5,655 bases of DNA from positions 1 through 5,655 of the forward strand of contig JBMOIF010000096.1 in NCBI GenBank assembly GCA_049317465.1. The letters run 5' to 3'. This document shows positions 1 to 5,309 of the stretch, piece by piece. Position 1 is the stretch's first letter, and every line of letters starts with the position of its first letter. The translations under genes and the position numbers were made by a program. This stretch comes from CAIQIA01 sp049317465 (GTDB taxonomy: Bacteria > Cyanobacteriota > Cyanobacteriia > PCC-6307 > Cyanobiaceae). The notes beneath the pieces are model-generated. The model was not told where the DNA came from and made no database searches. It saw nothing but the letters and a program-made list of their open reading frames with translations.

Positions 1-66
1 CCCCCATTCTCAAAAAAACCTGAAGCTTCCTGCCCCCCTGGGGCTCTCTGGCCAGTGTGGCTGCGG

Positions 67-72
67 TAGCCG
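67..72 (+). promoter_or_regulatory. possible -10 element of the LuxR-type gene (TAGCCG)
   Basis: GGTAGCCGGCCCG lies 28 bases before the GTG start at 95 and resembles the GGTAGCCTCCCG block found before the genes at 1578 and 3178. The hexamer lacks the final T of a TAnnnT box, so this is the weakest of the set. No convincing -35 box was seen. The call rests on resemblance and spacing alone. Confidence 0.3.
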
Positions 73-94
73 GCCCGTTGGCCATCAGTCTTCC

Positions 95-868
95 GTGGAC
101 ATTGATCAGTACCGCGCCCAGCTGCGGGCGTTACAGGATGAGATCCTCAGCGCTGCTCTGGGCTGGACTCTGGTGGCCTGCAGCCCGGACAGTGCCGAGA
201 AGAGCTCGGCGGTGTTGCTCTTTGAATCGTGCACGCTGACGGCCTCATCGATCGTGGAGCTGCTGCAACAGCCGTTCCCGGCCGTTGGCCCCGTGCTGGT
301 GCTCTGCGATGACAGTTGCCCCGATGGTGGCGCCGACGAGCTGATGCACCAGCTGCGGCAACAGCTCGGTCGTCATCGCTGTCATTTCCTCGTCGTCCTG
401 CCCGAGGCCGTGGCCCAGGAGCGGCTCCAGCGGATCTGGCACAGCGGCGTCGATGCGCTGGTGTGTGAGGAGTCCTGCGGGGATGGCCACCTGTTGCGTT
501 CCGTCCTGCTGGTGCTCCGCGGCCATGGATCGGTCGATCCACCGCTGCAGAAGCGGTTGCAACAACCATCCCCTGACATCAACGCCGGGCCGGTGGTGAT
601 GAAAGAACGGGAACGGGAGCTGTTGCTGGCGGTCGCCCGCGGCCACAGCAGCGCCACGATCGCCGCCTTGCATCAGGTGCGCAGCGACAGTGTCCGCCGG
701 TCCCTCAGTGCCCTCTACCGCAAGGTCGGGGTGAAGGACCAGCGGGGACTGATCGCCTGGGGGTTGGAGCAGGGCCTGCTCAGGCCGCCTGATCTGCTGC
801 CGCCGCCGCGAGCGACGGTGCACCAGGCCAGTCGCAACAGGCACCGGCGTCCAGCAGCAGATCACTGA
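95..868 (+). CDS. LuxR/NarL-type DNA-binding regulator with degenerate receiver-like N-terminus
   Basis: This 257-residue protein is probably a cytoplasmic transcription regulator. Residues 169-228 form a LuxR/GerE-type helix-turn-helix, with an ERERELLLAVARG start, an IAALHQVRSDSVRRSLSALYRKVGV core and an AWGLEQGLL end. The first 145 residues follow an alternating strand/helix pattern like a response-regulator receiver. A possible phosphoacceptor sits in VLVLCDDSCPDG (Asp72/Asp73), but the usual late Lys is missing: the expected strand reads GVDALVCEES. It may therefore be a pseudo-receiver that works without phosphorylation. The start is GTG at 95, since no closer ATG or GTG in frame gives a full N-terminus; the frame is open up to the window edge, so an upstream start cannot be excluded. 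The last 30 or so residues are Pro/Arg-rich and overlap the convergent gene. The target genes are unknown. Confidence 0.85.
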   Translation: MDIDQYRAQLRALQDEILSAALGWTLVACSPDSAEKSSAVLLFESCTLTASSIVELLQQPFPAVGPVLVLCDDSCPDGGADELMHQLRQQLGRHRCHFLVVLPEAVAQERLQRIWHSGVDALVCEESCGDGHLLRSVLLVLRGHGSVDPPLQKRLQQPSPDINAGPVVMKERERELLLAVARGHSSATIAALHQVRSDSVRRSLSALYRKVGVKDQRGLIAWGLEQGLLRPPDLLPPPRATVHQASRNRHRRPAADH

Positions 869-1298
869 GGGACGCCGACCGTTGCAGCTGCTCGAGGTTG
901 AGCAGCTGATGCTGCTGCGGCCGTTGCGGCAACCAACCGCTGAGCAGCTGGCGTGAGCCGAGGGGCACCGGTCGCAGCAGCGGCAGGAGCCAATCGACGA
1001 ACGGCAGCCAGAGGCTGATGCCGTCCCGTTCACTCCACAGCGCCATGCTGCTGATCCTGGCGATCAGGCCAATGGCATCGCTGCCGTGGTGCACGGCGGT
1101 GAGGTGGGTGAGCTGTGAGGCCTGATTGGCGGTGAGGGCCATGGGCATCCAGAAGCCACGGTCACAGGCATTCGCCATCGCCTCGCGGTGGTGGGCGGTG
1201 AGGAGCAGATCGTTCGCCATGGGGCAGAAGGAACTATCCCGGTTGTCGCCGCCGGGGCCCTCGGCCCGCTGCCCACAGCAATGGCAGCCGCGGGCCAC
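780..1298 (-). CDS. uncharacterised protein with Cys-rich (zinc-finger-like) N-terminus
   Basis: I do not recognise this protein. With a GTG start at 1298 it has 172 residues. The N-terminus has a CHCCG motif (Cys5, Cys7, Cys8), then FCP at Cys25 and a His pair at 36-37, which could bind a metal. The middle is a soluble mixed segment (HHGSDAIGLIARISSMALW, then WLPFVDWLLPLLRPVPLG). The tail is Leu/Gln-rich and ends Ala-rich. Codon third positions are strongly G/C throughout, including upstream of the ATG at 1220, which supports a start earlier than 1220. Alternatives are GTG at 1322 (180 residues) or ATG at 1220 (146 residues, without the Cys motif). The 3' end overlaps the LuxR-type gene by 89 bases in convergent orientation, so the two transcripts are antisense there. 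The reading frame is likely real; its function is unknown. Confidence 0.65.
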   Translation of the reverse strand: MARGCHCCGQRAEGPGGDNRDSSFCPMANDLLLTAHHREAMANACDRGFWMPMALTANQASQLTHLTAVHHGSDAIGLIARISSMALWSERDGISLWLPFVDWLLPLLRPVPLGSRQLLSGWLPQRPQQHQLLNLEQLQRSASLSDLLLDAGACCDWPGAPSLAAAAADQAA

Positions 1299-1547
1299 AC
1301 CAGCGGACCAGCGCGGGGCCACGGTTGTGGCTGGCCCCCGTGCTGCCGCTGCGGTGGACCGGGCATCAGACGGCGGAATACAGGATCTCTTCTGCTGCCG
1401 CCGCCGTTTTCATCGTCCTGACCGGAACCCTCACGGCGCCGATCAGGAACCATCCAGCGATGGAGCACCGTCACTGTCACACCACCCGCCATGGCGCCAG
1501 CGCCGGATTGTTGCTGGCCCTGGTGCTGCAGGCCGCCCCGGCGGCCA
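1299..1547. other. gene-poor divergent spacer with an imperfect inverted repeat
   Basis: No convincing gene was found here. The spacer lies between the minus-strand Cys-rich protein and the plus-strand sigma-like gene and should hold the promoters of both. It contains an inverted repeat at 1416-1448 (entered separately). On the minus strand, TATTCC at 1375-1380 is a possible but weak -10. Open frames exist on both strands, but their products are Arg/Gly/Pro/His-rich as expected for random GC-rich DNA. If the minus-strand gene actually starts at 1220, the spacer is about 330 bases long. Confidence 0.5.
1416..1448. repeat. imperfect inverted repeat (10-base arms, 13-base loop)
   Basis: TCCTGACCGG at 1416-1425 pairs with CCGATCAGGA at 1439-1448, with one C/A mismatch. 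There is no T-run on either strand next to it, so it does not look like an intrinsic terminator. It could be an operator or an RNA hairpin in the divergent spacer, or chance in GC-rich DNA. Confidence 0.3.
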
Positions 1548-1567
1548 CGGGTAGCCTCCCGCCCCTG
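1548..1567 (+). promoter_or_regulatory. shared upstream block, copy 1, with -10-like TAGCCT
   Basis: The block CGGGTAGCCTCCCG followed by CCCCTG begins exactly 30 bases before the ATG at 1578. It recurs with one mismatch at 3148-3167, again exactly 30 bases before a start codon. TAGCCT at 1552-1557 fits a TAnnnT -10 box, which would put the transcript start near 1564 and give a leader of about 14 bases. The CGGG/CCCG flanks are inverted around the hexamer and could be bound by a regulator. No clear -35 box was seen. Confidence 0.5.
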
Positions 1568-1577
1568 CAGAACCTCC

Positions 1578-2030
1578 ATGACCAGCCAGCGACGGCGGCG
1601 GTCCCGTCAGCCGATGGGCCATGAGCAGCGGGCCTTTGCGAGGGCCCATCTGGGCCTGGCCCATCAGCAGGCGCGACGGTTCTCGCGTCGCCATGGCCTC
1701 GCCTACGAGGATCTGCTCGGTCCGGCCTATGAGGGCCTGTGCAAAGCAGCGATGGGGTTTGAACCCTCCCGCGGCCATCGCCCCTCCAGCTACATCGTCC
1801 CCAAGGTGAAAGGGGAGCTGCTGCACCACCTGCGCGACACCGGCTTTGCCTTGCGCATCAGCCATCGGCTGCGGGAGCTGTGGATGAAGGCCCGCCGGCC
1901 CCTGGCCCTGGGCCTGGGCGACCGCGAGATCGCCGAGCAGCTGGGGGTGTCGCTGGCGGAATGGCTCGACTGCCGCCAGGCCTGTGGCCAGCGGCCGTTG
2001 TCATTCGAGGAGCTGGGGCGGGAGGTGTGA
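1578..2030 (+). CDS. sigma-70-like protein with region 2 and partial region 3, lacking region 4
   Basis: The 150-residue product has a basic N-terminal tail (SQRRRRSRQ) and then sigma region 2. The region 2 hallmarks are YEDLLGPAYEGLCKAAMGFEPSRG (residues about 43-66, matching the DL-x-GL-A-F-P-RG pattern) and SYIVPKVKGELLHHLRD (71-87), the part that in sigma factors melts the -10 and binds core polymerase. Residues 90-133 (ISHRLRELW, then DREIAEQLGVSLAEW) resemble region 3 of group 3 sigma factors of the SigF/SigB type. Region 4, which binds the -35 box, is absent, and no continuation is visible in the other frames downstream. The ATG at 1578 is chosen because the homology begins soon after it and the -10 block sits 26 bases upstream; ATG at 1614 is an alternative. 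It could be a minimal alternative sigma factor, a competitor or anti-sigma-like modulator, or a degenerate copy. Confidence 0.75.
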   Translation: MTSQRRRRSRQPMGHEQRAFARAHLGLAHQQARRFSRRHGLAYEDLLGPAYEGLCKAAMGFEPSRGHRPSSYIVPKVKGELLHHLRDTGFALRISHRLRELWMKARRPLALGLGDREIAEQLGVSLAEWLDCRQACGQRPLSFEELGREV

Positions 2031-2122
2031 GGGGTGAGCGCAGCGGAGCCACCTTCGATCGCCATCGCCCAGTCGCTGTTCAGGCCAGCGCCCAGGAGTA
2101 ACCCGCACGCAGCTTCTGCTCC

Positions 2123-2128
2123 TAACGT
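2123..2128 (+). promoter_or_regulatory. probable -10 element (TAACGT) of the 78-residue protein gene
   Basis: TAACGT fits TAnnnT and lies 27 bases before the ATG at 2150, the same geometry as the TAGCCT boxes at 1552 and 3152. No clear -35 match was seen. A separate promoter here would make this gene independent of the sigma-like gene upstream, although no terminator is visible between the two. Confidence 0.4.
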
Positions 2129-2149
2129 GATTCCGTCCAATCCGATGCG

Positions 2150-2386
2150 ATGGGATCCTTCTCCTTCACGACAGAAATCAAGGAGGACCGGACCCTGCAG
2201 CTGCCGGCTGGTACCCCCATCGGTCGTGTGACCGTGGCGATCACCCCGGCGGATGAGATCGAACCGACAGGCCGCAGGCTGCTGGCCAAGCTGGTGGATC
2301 TGCAGGCTGCGCTTCCCGTGGCCGAGGGCCTCTCTCAGGAACAGATGTGTACCGCCCTGGAACTGGAGCGGGCCGCCTGGCGTTGA
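2150..2386 (+). CDS. small protein, possibly AbrB/antitoxin-like N-terminus
   Basis: The product has 78 residues. The first half (FTTEIKEDRTLQLPAGTPIG followed by VTVAITPADE) has the strand-rich look of short antitoxin or AbrB-like beta proteins that begin with a T-V-x-D-G-x-L-x-LP pattern. The second half is helical (RRLLAKLVDLQAALPVAEGL, then EQMCTALELERAAWR) and could bind a partner. No toxin-like gene lies beside it: the upstream neighbour is the sigma-like gene and the next gene is the convergent nuclease. An out-of-frame ATG at 2145 overlaps the leader. The reading frame is supported by G/C-rich third positions and a well-placed -10. The antitoxin idea is only a resemblance; it may be an ordinary cyanobacterial small protein. 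Confidence 0.6.
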   Translation: MGSFSFTTEIKEDRTLQLPAGTPIGRVTVAITPADEIEPTGRRLLAKLVDLQAALPVAEGLSQEQMCTALELERAAWR

Positions 2387-2453
2387 GGGATGCGGGCCTC
2401 AACCCGTCTCCAGACCGCAGAAGCATGCGCACCGACTGGCTGCCAGGCTTCCC

Positions 2454-3095
2454 TCACCGCAACGACTCACAGGCGACCCCATCGCCATTGCGATCCAGGT
2501 AGGTGTGGCCCTGGCGCAGCAGCTCCTGGGCCTTGGCGAAACTGCCGATCATCCGGCAGGTCAGGCGGGCACCTGTGGCGCCTGATCCACCCGTGGAGCC
2601 CGGCTGGTTGCTGACGCTCCCCTGGCGCCGCTGTTGGCGCCAGTCCCAGGGCCGCTCGCTGCCGCCGGGGGTGGCCCAGACCCCCAGCCGTTGCTGCTCG
2701 GCGTTGGCTTCTGCCCCCAGATACGCCGCCTGATCACAGCTGGCGAGGTACCTGCGATAGGCGTAGGCCTGACCGCGGCTCACCATCGCCAGGTTGATCG
2801 ACTGTCCGCCGCGGAACACCTCCGCCACCGTGCGGCGGTATTTGTCGATCGTCTGGGGTTGCACCTCAACCTCACTCCCCACCGGCAGCAGGGCCTGCAA
2901 GGTCTGGCGGGCCTGGGCGCCATGGGGGGCCTGGGCGGTTTCGGGGGCATCGATGCACGCCAGGCGGATCGTCAACCGCTGGCCGTTGTCGTTCACGCGG
3001 ATCGTGTCGCCGTCCCCGATCGACACCACCGTCGCCGCCGCCGCAGGACCAGCGATGGCAACGGCCGCAAGCATCGGCAGCAGCGCCGTCCGCAT
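2454..3095 (-). CDS. exported thermonuclease (SNase fold) with C-terminal Excalibur domain
   Basis: This 213-residue protein is probably a secreted or periplasmic calcium-dependent nuclease. Residues 1-21 form a signal peptide (RTALLPMLAAVAIAGPAAAA, cut near Ala21). The SNase domain spans about 22-155: GDGDT (Asp28, Asp30), RLACIDAPE (Arg44, Asp49, Glu52) and DKYRRTVAEV (Arg88) correspond to the metal ligands and catalytic Arg/Glu/Arg of the family. The usual Gly of YGR is Arg here. A Gly/Ser/Gln linker (156-177) leads to an Excalibur-type calcium-binding tail, with Cys180, then LDRNGDGVACESL (Asp201, Asn203, Asp205, Cys209, Glu210). The start at 3095 is favoured by GGGAG seven bases upstream; ATG at 3122 would add nine residues. 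The gene is divergent from the metallophosphoesterase across 82 bases and convergent with the small gene ending at 2386. Likely roles are extracellular DNA/RNA degradation or nutrient scavenging. Confidence 0.9.
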   Translation of the reverse strand: MRTALLPMLAAVAIAGPAAAATVVSIGDGDTIRVNDNGQRLTIRLACIDAPETAQAPHGAQARQTLQALLPVGSEVEVQPQTIDKYRRTVAEVFRGGQSINLAMVSRGQAYAYRRYLASCDQAAYLGAEANAEQQRLGVWATPGGSERPWDWRQQRRQGSVSNQPGSTGGSGATGARLTCRMIGSFAKAQELLRQGHTYLDRNGDGVACESLR

Positions 3096-3147
3096 GGATC
3101 GCTCCCGATAGGGGGCCGTCATCCTGCCATCGGTTTCACGGACGCCG

Positions 3148-3167
3148 CGGGTAGCCTCCCGACCCTG
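3148..3167 (+). promoter_or_regulatory. shared upstream block, copy 2, with -10-like TAGCCT
   Basis: CGGGTAGCCTCCCG followed by ACCCTG differs by one base from the block at 1548-1567 and begins exactly 30 bases before the ATG at 3178. TAGCCT is at 3152-3157, predicting a transcript start near 3164 and a leader of about 14 bases. It lies in the 82-base divergent spacer with the thermonuclease, so a protein bound here could affect both genes. Confidence 0.5.
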
Positions 3168-3177
3168 TGATGCCTCG

Positions 3178-4323
3178 ATGGTTTCCCGTCCACGCCGACC
3201 CCATCGGTCGTCGGCGGCCCTGACCCCGGTGCCGGTGGATCCCGACCGGGAACTGCTGGCCTTCAATGTCCGCCTCGCCAAGCAACGGCAGGGCCTGTTG
3301 GATGTGCAACGGCTCGAACGCAAGGCGTTCCGTGAACACGCCCGCGTCGACAATGCCGTCGCCGCCTACACCCGCGAGCTGGCGACCCTGCTGCGGCAAC
3401 GGGGCTTCTCGCGCCATCGGCCCCGGCCGCTGCCCCACCGCGATGGCGAGACGGTGCTGATCGTGCAGCTCTCGGACCTGCACTTCAACGAACGGGTGGA
3501 GCTGCCGTCGAACCGCTACGACTTCAGCATTGCGGCAGCCCGGCTGGCGAAACTGGCGGCGCGGATCAAGCAGCTCGGCGCCTGCTTCCACGCCCAGAAA
3601 CTCGTCGTCGCCTGCCTTGGGGATTTCCTCAACAGCGACCGGCGGCTGGATGAACTGCTGAGCAATGCCACCAACCGCTCCCGCGCCACCCTGCTGGCGG
3701 CCGACATCCTGCGCGCCTTCCTCCTCGATCTCCATTCCGCCTTCCCGGTGGAGGTGTACGGGATCACGGGCAATGAAAGCCGGGTGACGGCGGAACTGGG
3801 CTGGAGTGATCCGCTGGCGACCGACAGCTATGACCTGATGATCTACGCCATCCTTGAGCGATCCCTGGCCAGCGTCGAGGGGATCCGCTTCTGCGGCTTC
3901 CGCGCCCATGAGCTGTTGTTTGAGGTCCTCGGCCACACCTTCCTCTGCCTCCACGGCCACCAGGTGGGGGCGAATCTGCAGAAGTCAGTGCAGGAGATCG
4001 CCGGCAAGTACGCCGCCCAGGGCATCACGGTCGATTACACCCTCTTTGGCCATCTCCACGCCACCGCCATCGGCGACTACCACGCCCGTAATGCCTCCCT
4101 GGTGGGCAGCAACGCCTACTCAGAAGCGGGTCTGAACTTCTGCAGCAAGGCCGCCCAGAACCTGCACATCGTCTCGACCCACGGCATCGACAGCCTCAAG
4201 GTGGACCTGCAGGACAGCAGCGGGATCGAGCCGTATCCGTTCCCCAGCGAGTGGGAGGCCTACTGCTCCCGCAGTGAGCAGAAGCTGCGCCAGGGGGCCG
4301 TGGTGTTCCAGGTGGTGGTCTGA
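3178..4323 (+). CDS. calcineurin-like metallophosphoesterase
   Basis: The product has 381 residues and no signal peptide, so it is likely cytoplasmic. A basic N-terminus and a charged helical segment (about 25-80) precede the two-metal phosphoesterase core. The metal-site motifs are in the family order: QLSDLHF (Asp100, His102), CLGDFLNS (Asp149), ITGNES (Asn199), LHGHQVG (His259, His261) and FGHLHA (His292, His294). In motif III the usual GNH reads GNE, so the catalytic His is replaced by Glu200. Related folds include Mre11/SbcD-type nucleases, phosphodiesterases and phage-encoded phosphoesterases; the substrate cannot be told. The start at 3178 follows copy 2 of the shared upstream block. 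The gene is the first of a probable three-gene unit: the next start is four bases after its stop. No SbcC/Rad50-like partner is present in the window. Confidence 0.85.
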   Translation: MVSRPRRPHRSSAALTPVPVDPDRELLAFNVRLAKQRQGLLDVQRLERKAFREHARVDNAVAAYTRELATLLRQRGFSRHRPRPLPHRDGETVLIVQLSDLHFNERVELPSNRYDFSIAAARLAKLAARIKQLGACFHAQKLVVACLGDFLNSDRRLDELLSNATNRSRATLLAADILRAFLLDLHSAFPVEVYGITGNESRVTAELGWSDPLATDSYDLMIYAILERSLASVEGIRFCGFRAHELLFEVLGHTFLCLHGHQVGANLQKSVQEIAGKYAAQGITVDYTLFGHLHATAIGDYHARNASLVGSNAYSEAGLNFCSKAAQNLHIVSTHGIDSLKVDLQDSSGIEPYPFPSEWEAYCSRSEQKLRQGAVVFQVVV

Positions 4324-4327
4324 CGCC

Positions 4328-4585
4328 ATGGTCACCACAACATCCTTGGCGGCGGCGATCGAGGCGCTGTCTGCGGCGGTGCTGACCCTGGCGGCGGCCG
4401 TGGCACCGGAGGCCACCACAGCGGCCGAACCCATGACCCTGCCGGAGGAATGGGCGGACTGGTCGGTGGTGGAGCTGCGGGGATTGCTGCGCAGCCTGCC
4501 GGTCGATCGCCGCTCCTTGCCCGCCCCGATCGAGAAGCTGCGGCGGCAGGAGCTGCTCGAGGCGCTGCGGCAACTGCAGTGCTGA
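4328..4585 (+). CDS. small protein with SAP/Rho-N-like C-terminal helices
   Basis: The 85-residue product starts at ATG 4328, four bases after the metallophosphoesterase stop, which implies translational coupling. Residues 5-33 are Ala-rich and mildly hydrophobic but lack a typical signal peptide. After a linker with EEWADW, residues 47-83 form two amphipathic helices, VVELRGLLRSLPVD then IEKLRRQELLEALRQL. These resemble SAP, HeH or Rho-N helix-extended-helix units that bind DNA or RNA. The protein may bring nucleic acid to the upstream phosphoesterase. This is pattern resemblance, not a confirmed domain match. An earlier in-frame ATG at 4274 lies inside the upstream gene and is less likely. 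Confidence 0.65.
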   Translation: MVTTTSLAAAIEALSAAVLTLAAAVAPEATTAAEPMTLPEEWADWSVVELRGLLRSLPVDRRSLPAPIEKLRRQELLEALRQLQC

Positions 4586-4666
4586 GCACCGCCCGGCCAA
4601 GGCCGCCACCACCTCGCCTGCCCCGTCCGGTTCCTTCTTCCACTCCCCCCCCCGCACCGATTCCCC
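4586..4666 (+). other. 81-base spacer inside the probable operon
   Basis: Pyrimidine-rich spacer before the gene at 4667, including a run of nine C at 4645-4653. No terminator, no -10 box and no Shine-Dalgarno site were seen, so the downstream gene is most simply read from the promoter before 3178. Confidence 0.4.
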
Positions 4667-5170
4667 ATGGCCTTTCCCTCTCTCCCGATCCCTGCCGCCC
4701 TGCGGCCCCACCGATCTGTGCCGCCGGCTCCGCCGGTGATCGAGGGCACCGAACCCGCCCCCGGCAGCCCGGAGGCGTTGCAGCTGCTGGCGGCGCTCGG
4801 CGTCAGCGCCGATGATCCGCGGCTGGATCCTGATGCCATCACCCGTAGCCTCCAGCGTTGGTTGCGCCTGCGCATCTGGCTGGAGCAGCTGACAGAAGAG
4901 CAAAAGGCCATCCAGGAGCAGCTGCGGCTGGCCCACCTGCGCGGTGATTTGCGGCGGCTGCTGCCGACAACTCCCGATGGCAACGGGTATGTCGTCGCGC
5001 CGCAGCAGGCGTTGATCCGCCGCAAGGGCCGCAAGCAATGGCACTACAGCCCCGCCTGCCAGGAGCTCGACTGCCAGCTGAAGGCCCGCCAGGACCATGA
5101 GCAACGCACGGGCAGCGCCAAATACCGCCTCGGGGCTGGGTTCTGGGAGCTGCGGGCGATCCGCGACTGA
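4667..5170 (+). CDS. uncharacterised 167-residue protein, Pro-rich N-terminus and helical centre
   Basis: I do not recognise this protein with certainty. Residues 1-33 are Pro/Ala-rich and probably disordered. Residues 36-47 and 56-98 are helical, and the second stretch (SLQRWLRLRIWLEQLTEEQK, then AIQEQLRLAHLRGDLRRLL) is rich in heptad-like Leu and charged residues, so it may be a coiled coil. The C-terminal part holds a basic IRRKGRKQWHYSP segment followed by LKARQDHEQRTGSAKYRLG and a final FWELR. A W-x-Y-S...LK...E...G-x-A arrangement like this appears, as far as I recall, in small cyanobacterial and phage-type helical proteins, but that is memory rather than a search. It is last in the probable unit with the metallophosphoesterase and SAP-like protein and is followed after seven bases by a terminator. 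Confidence 0.7.
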   Translation: MAFPSLPIPAALRPHRSVPPAPPVIEGTEPAPGSPEALQLLAALGVSADDPRLDPDAITRSLQRWLRLRIWLEQLTEEQKAIQEQLRLAHLRGDLRRLLPTTPDGNGYVVAPQQALIRRKGRKQWHYSPACQELDCQLKARQDHEQRTGSAKYRLGAGFWELRAIRD

Positions 5171-5177
5171 TCACCAC

Positions 5178-5208
5178 GGCCCCGGGCCCTGATGGCCTGG
5201 GGCTTTTT
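5178..5208 (+). terminator. intrinsic terminator of the metallophosphoesterase unit
   Basis: GCCCCGGGCC at 5179-5188 pairs along all ten bases (one G-U) with GGCCTGGGGC at 5194-5203 around a CTGAT loop, and TTTTT follows at 5204-5208. It lies seven bases after the stop codon at 5168-5170 and closes the unit that starts near 3164. Confidence 0.9.
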
Positions 5209-5309
5209 GTTGGCTGGGCGGGATCTGAGAACTGTCGATCGGTAACGCCCGGAACATTGCGCGAGGCCTCCCACGGCGACAGGGTGTGTTCCCCGATCCG
5301 TGATGCCTC

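Noticed and set aside
1..45. Possible minus-strand terminator (A-run at 12-18 next to GAAGCTTC)
   Set aside because: The palindrome is only eight bases with no loop, the longer GC arms are badly placed relative to the T-run, and no gene end is visible to the right.
245..1033. Long minus-strand open frame opposite the LuxR-type gene
   Set aside because: The product is Cys/Ser/Arg-rich without any domain pattern, and both plus-strand LuxR and the other minus-strand frame explain the region better; typical antisense shadow in GC-rich DNA.
1460..1624. Plus-strand frame with a signal-peptide-like start (SAGLLLALVLQAAPAATG)
   Set aside because: It runs through the -10 block and overlaps the sigma-like gene in another frame; the hydrophobic stretch is easily produced by GC-rich sequence and no downstream domain is seen.
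2031..2122. Search for a frameshifted sigma region 4 after the stop at 2030
   Set aside because: No frame shows the expected helix-turn-helix pattern; the products are short and Pro/Ser/Ala-rich.
2387..2453. Bidirectional terminator between the convergent small gene and the nuclease gene
   Set aside because: Only a weak TGGCTGCCAG-type palindrome and no T-run on either strand.
3136..3960. 274-residue minus-strand frame opposite the metallophosphoesterase
   Set aside because: The plus strand carries all metal-site motifs in order; the minus product has no recognisable domain.
4844..4855. Third exact GTAGCCTCC at about 4845
   Set aside because: It lies inside a coding region, lacks the flanking block and has no start codon at the expected distance; treated as chance.
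4120..5104. Two long minus-strand open frames of about 300 residues
   Set aside because: Low-complexity Arg/Gly/Ala/Ser products lying opposite three well-supported plus-strand genes.
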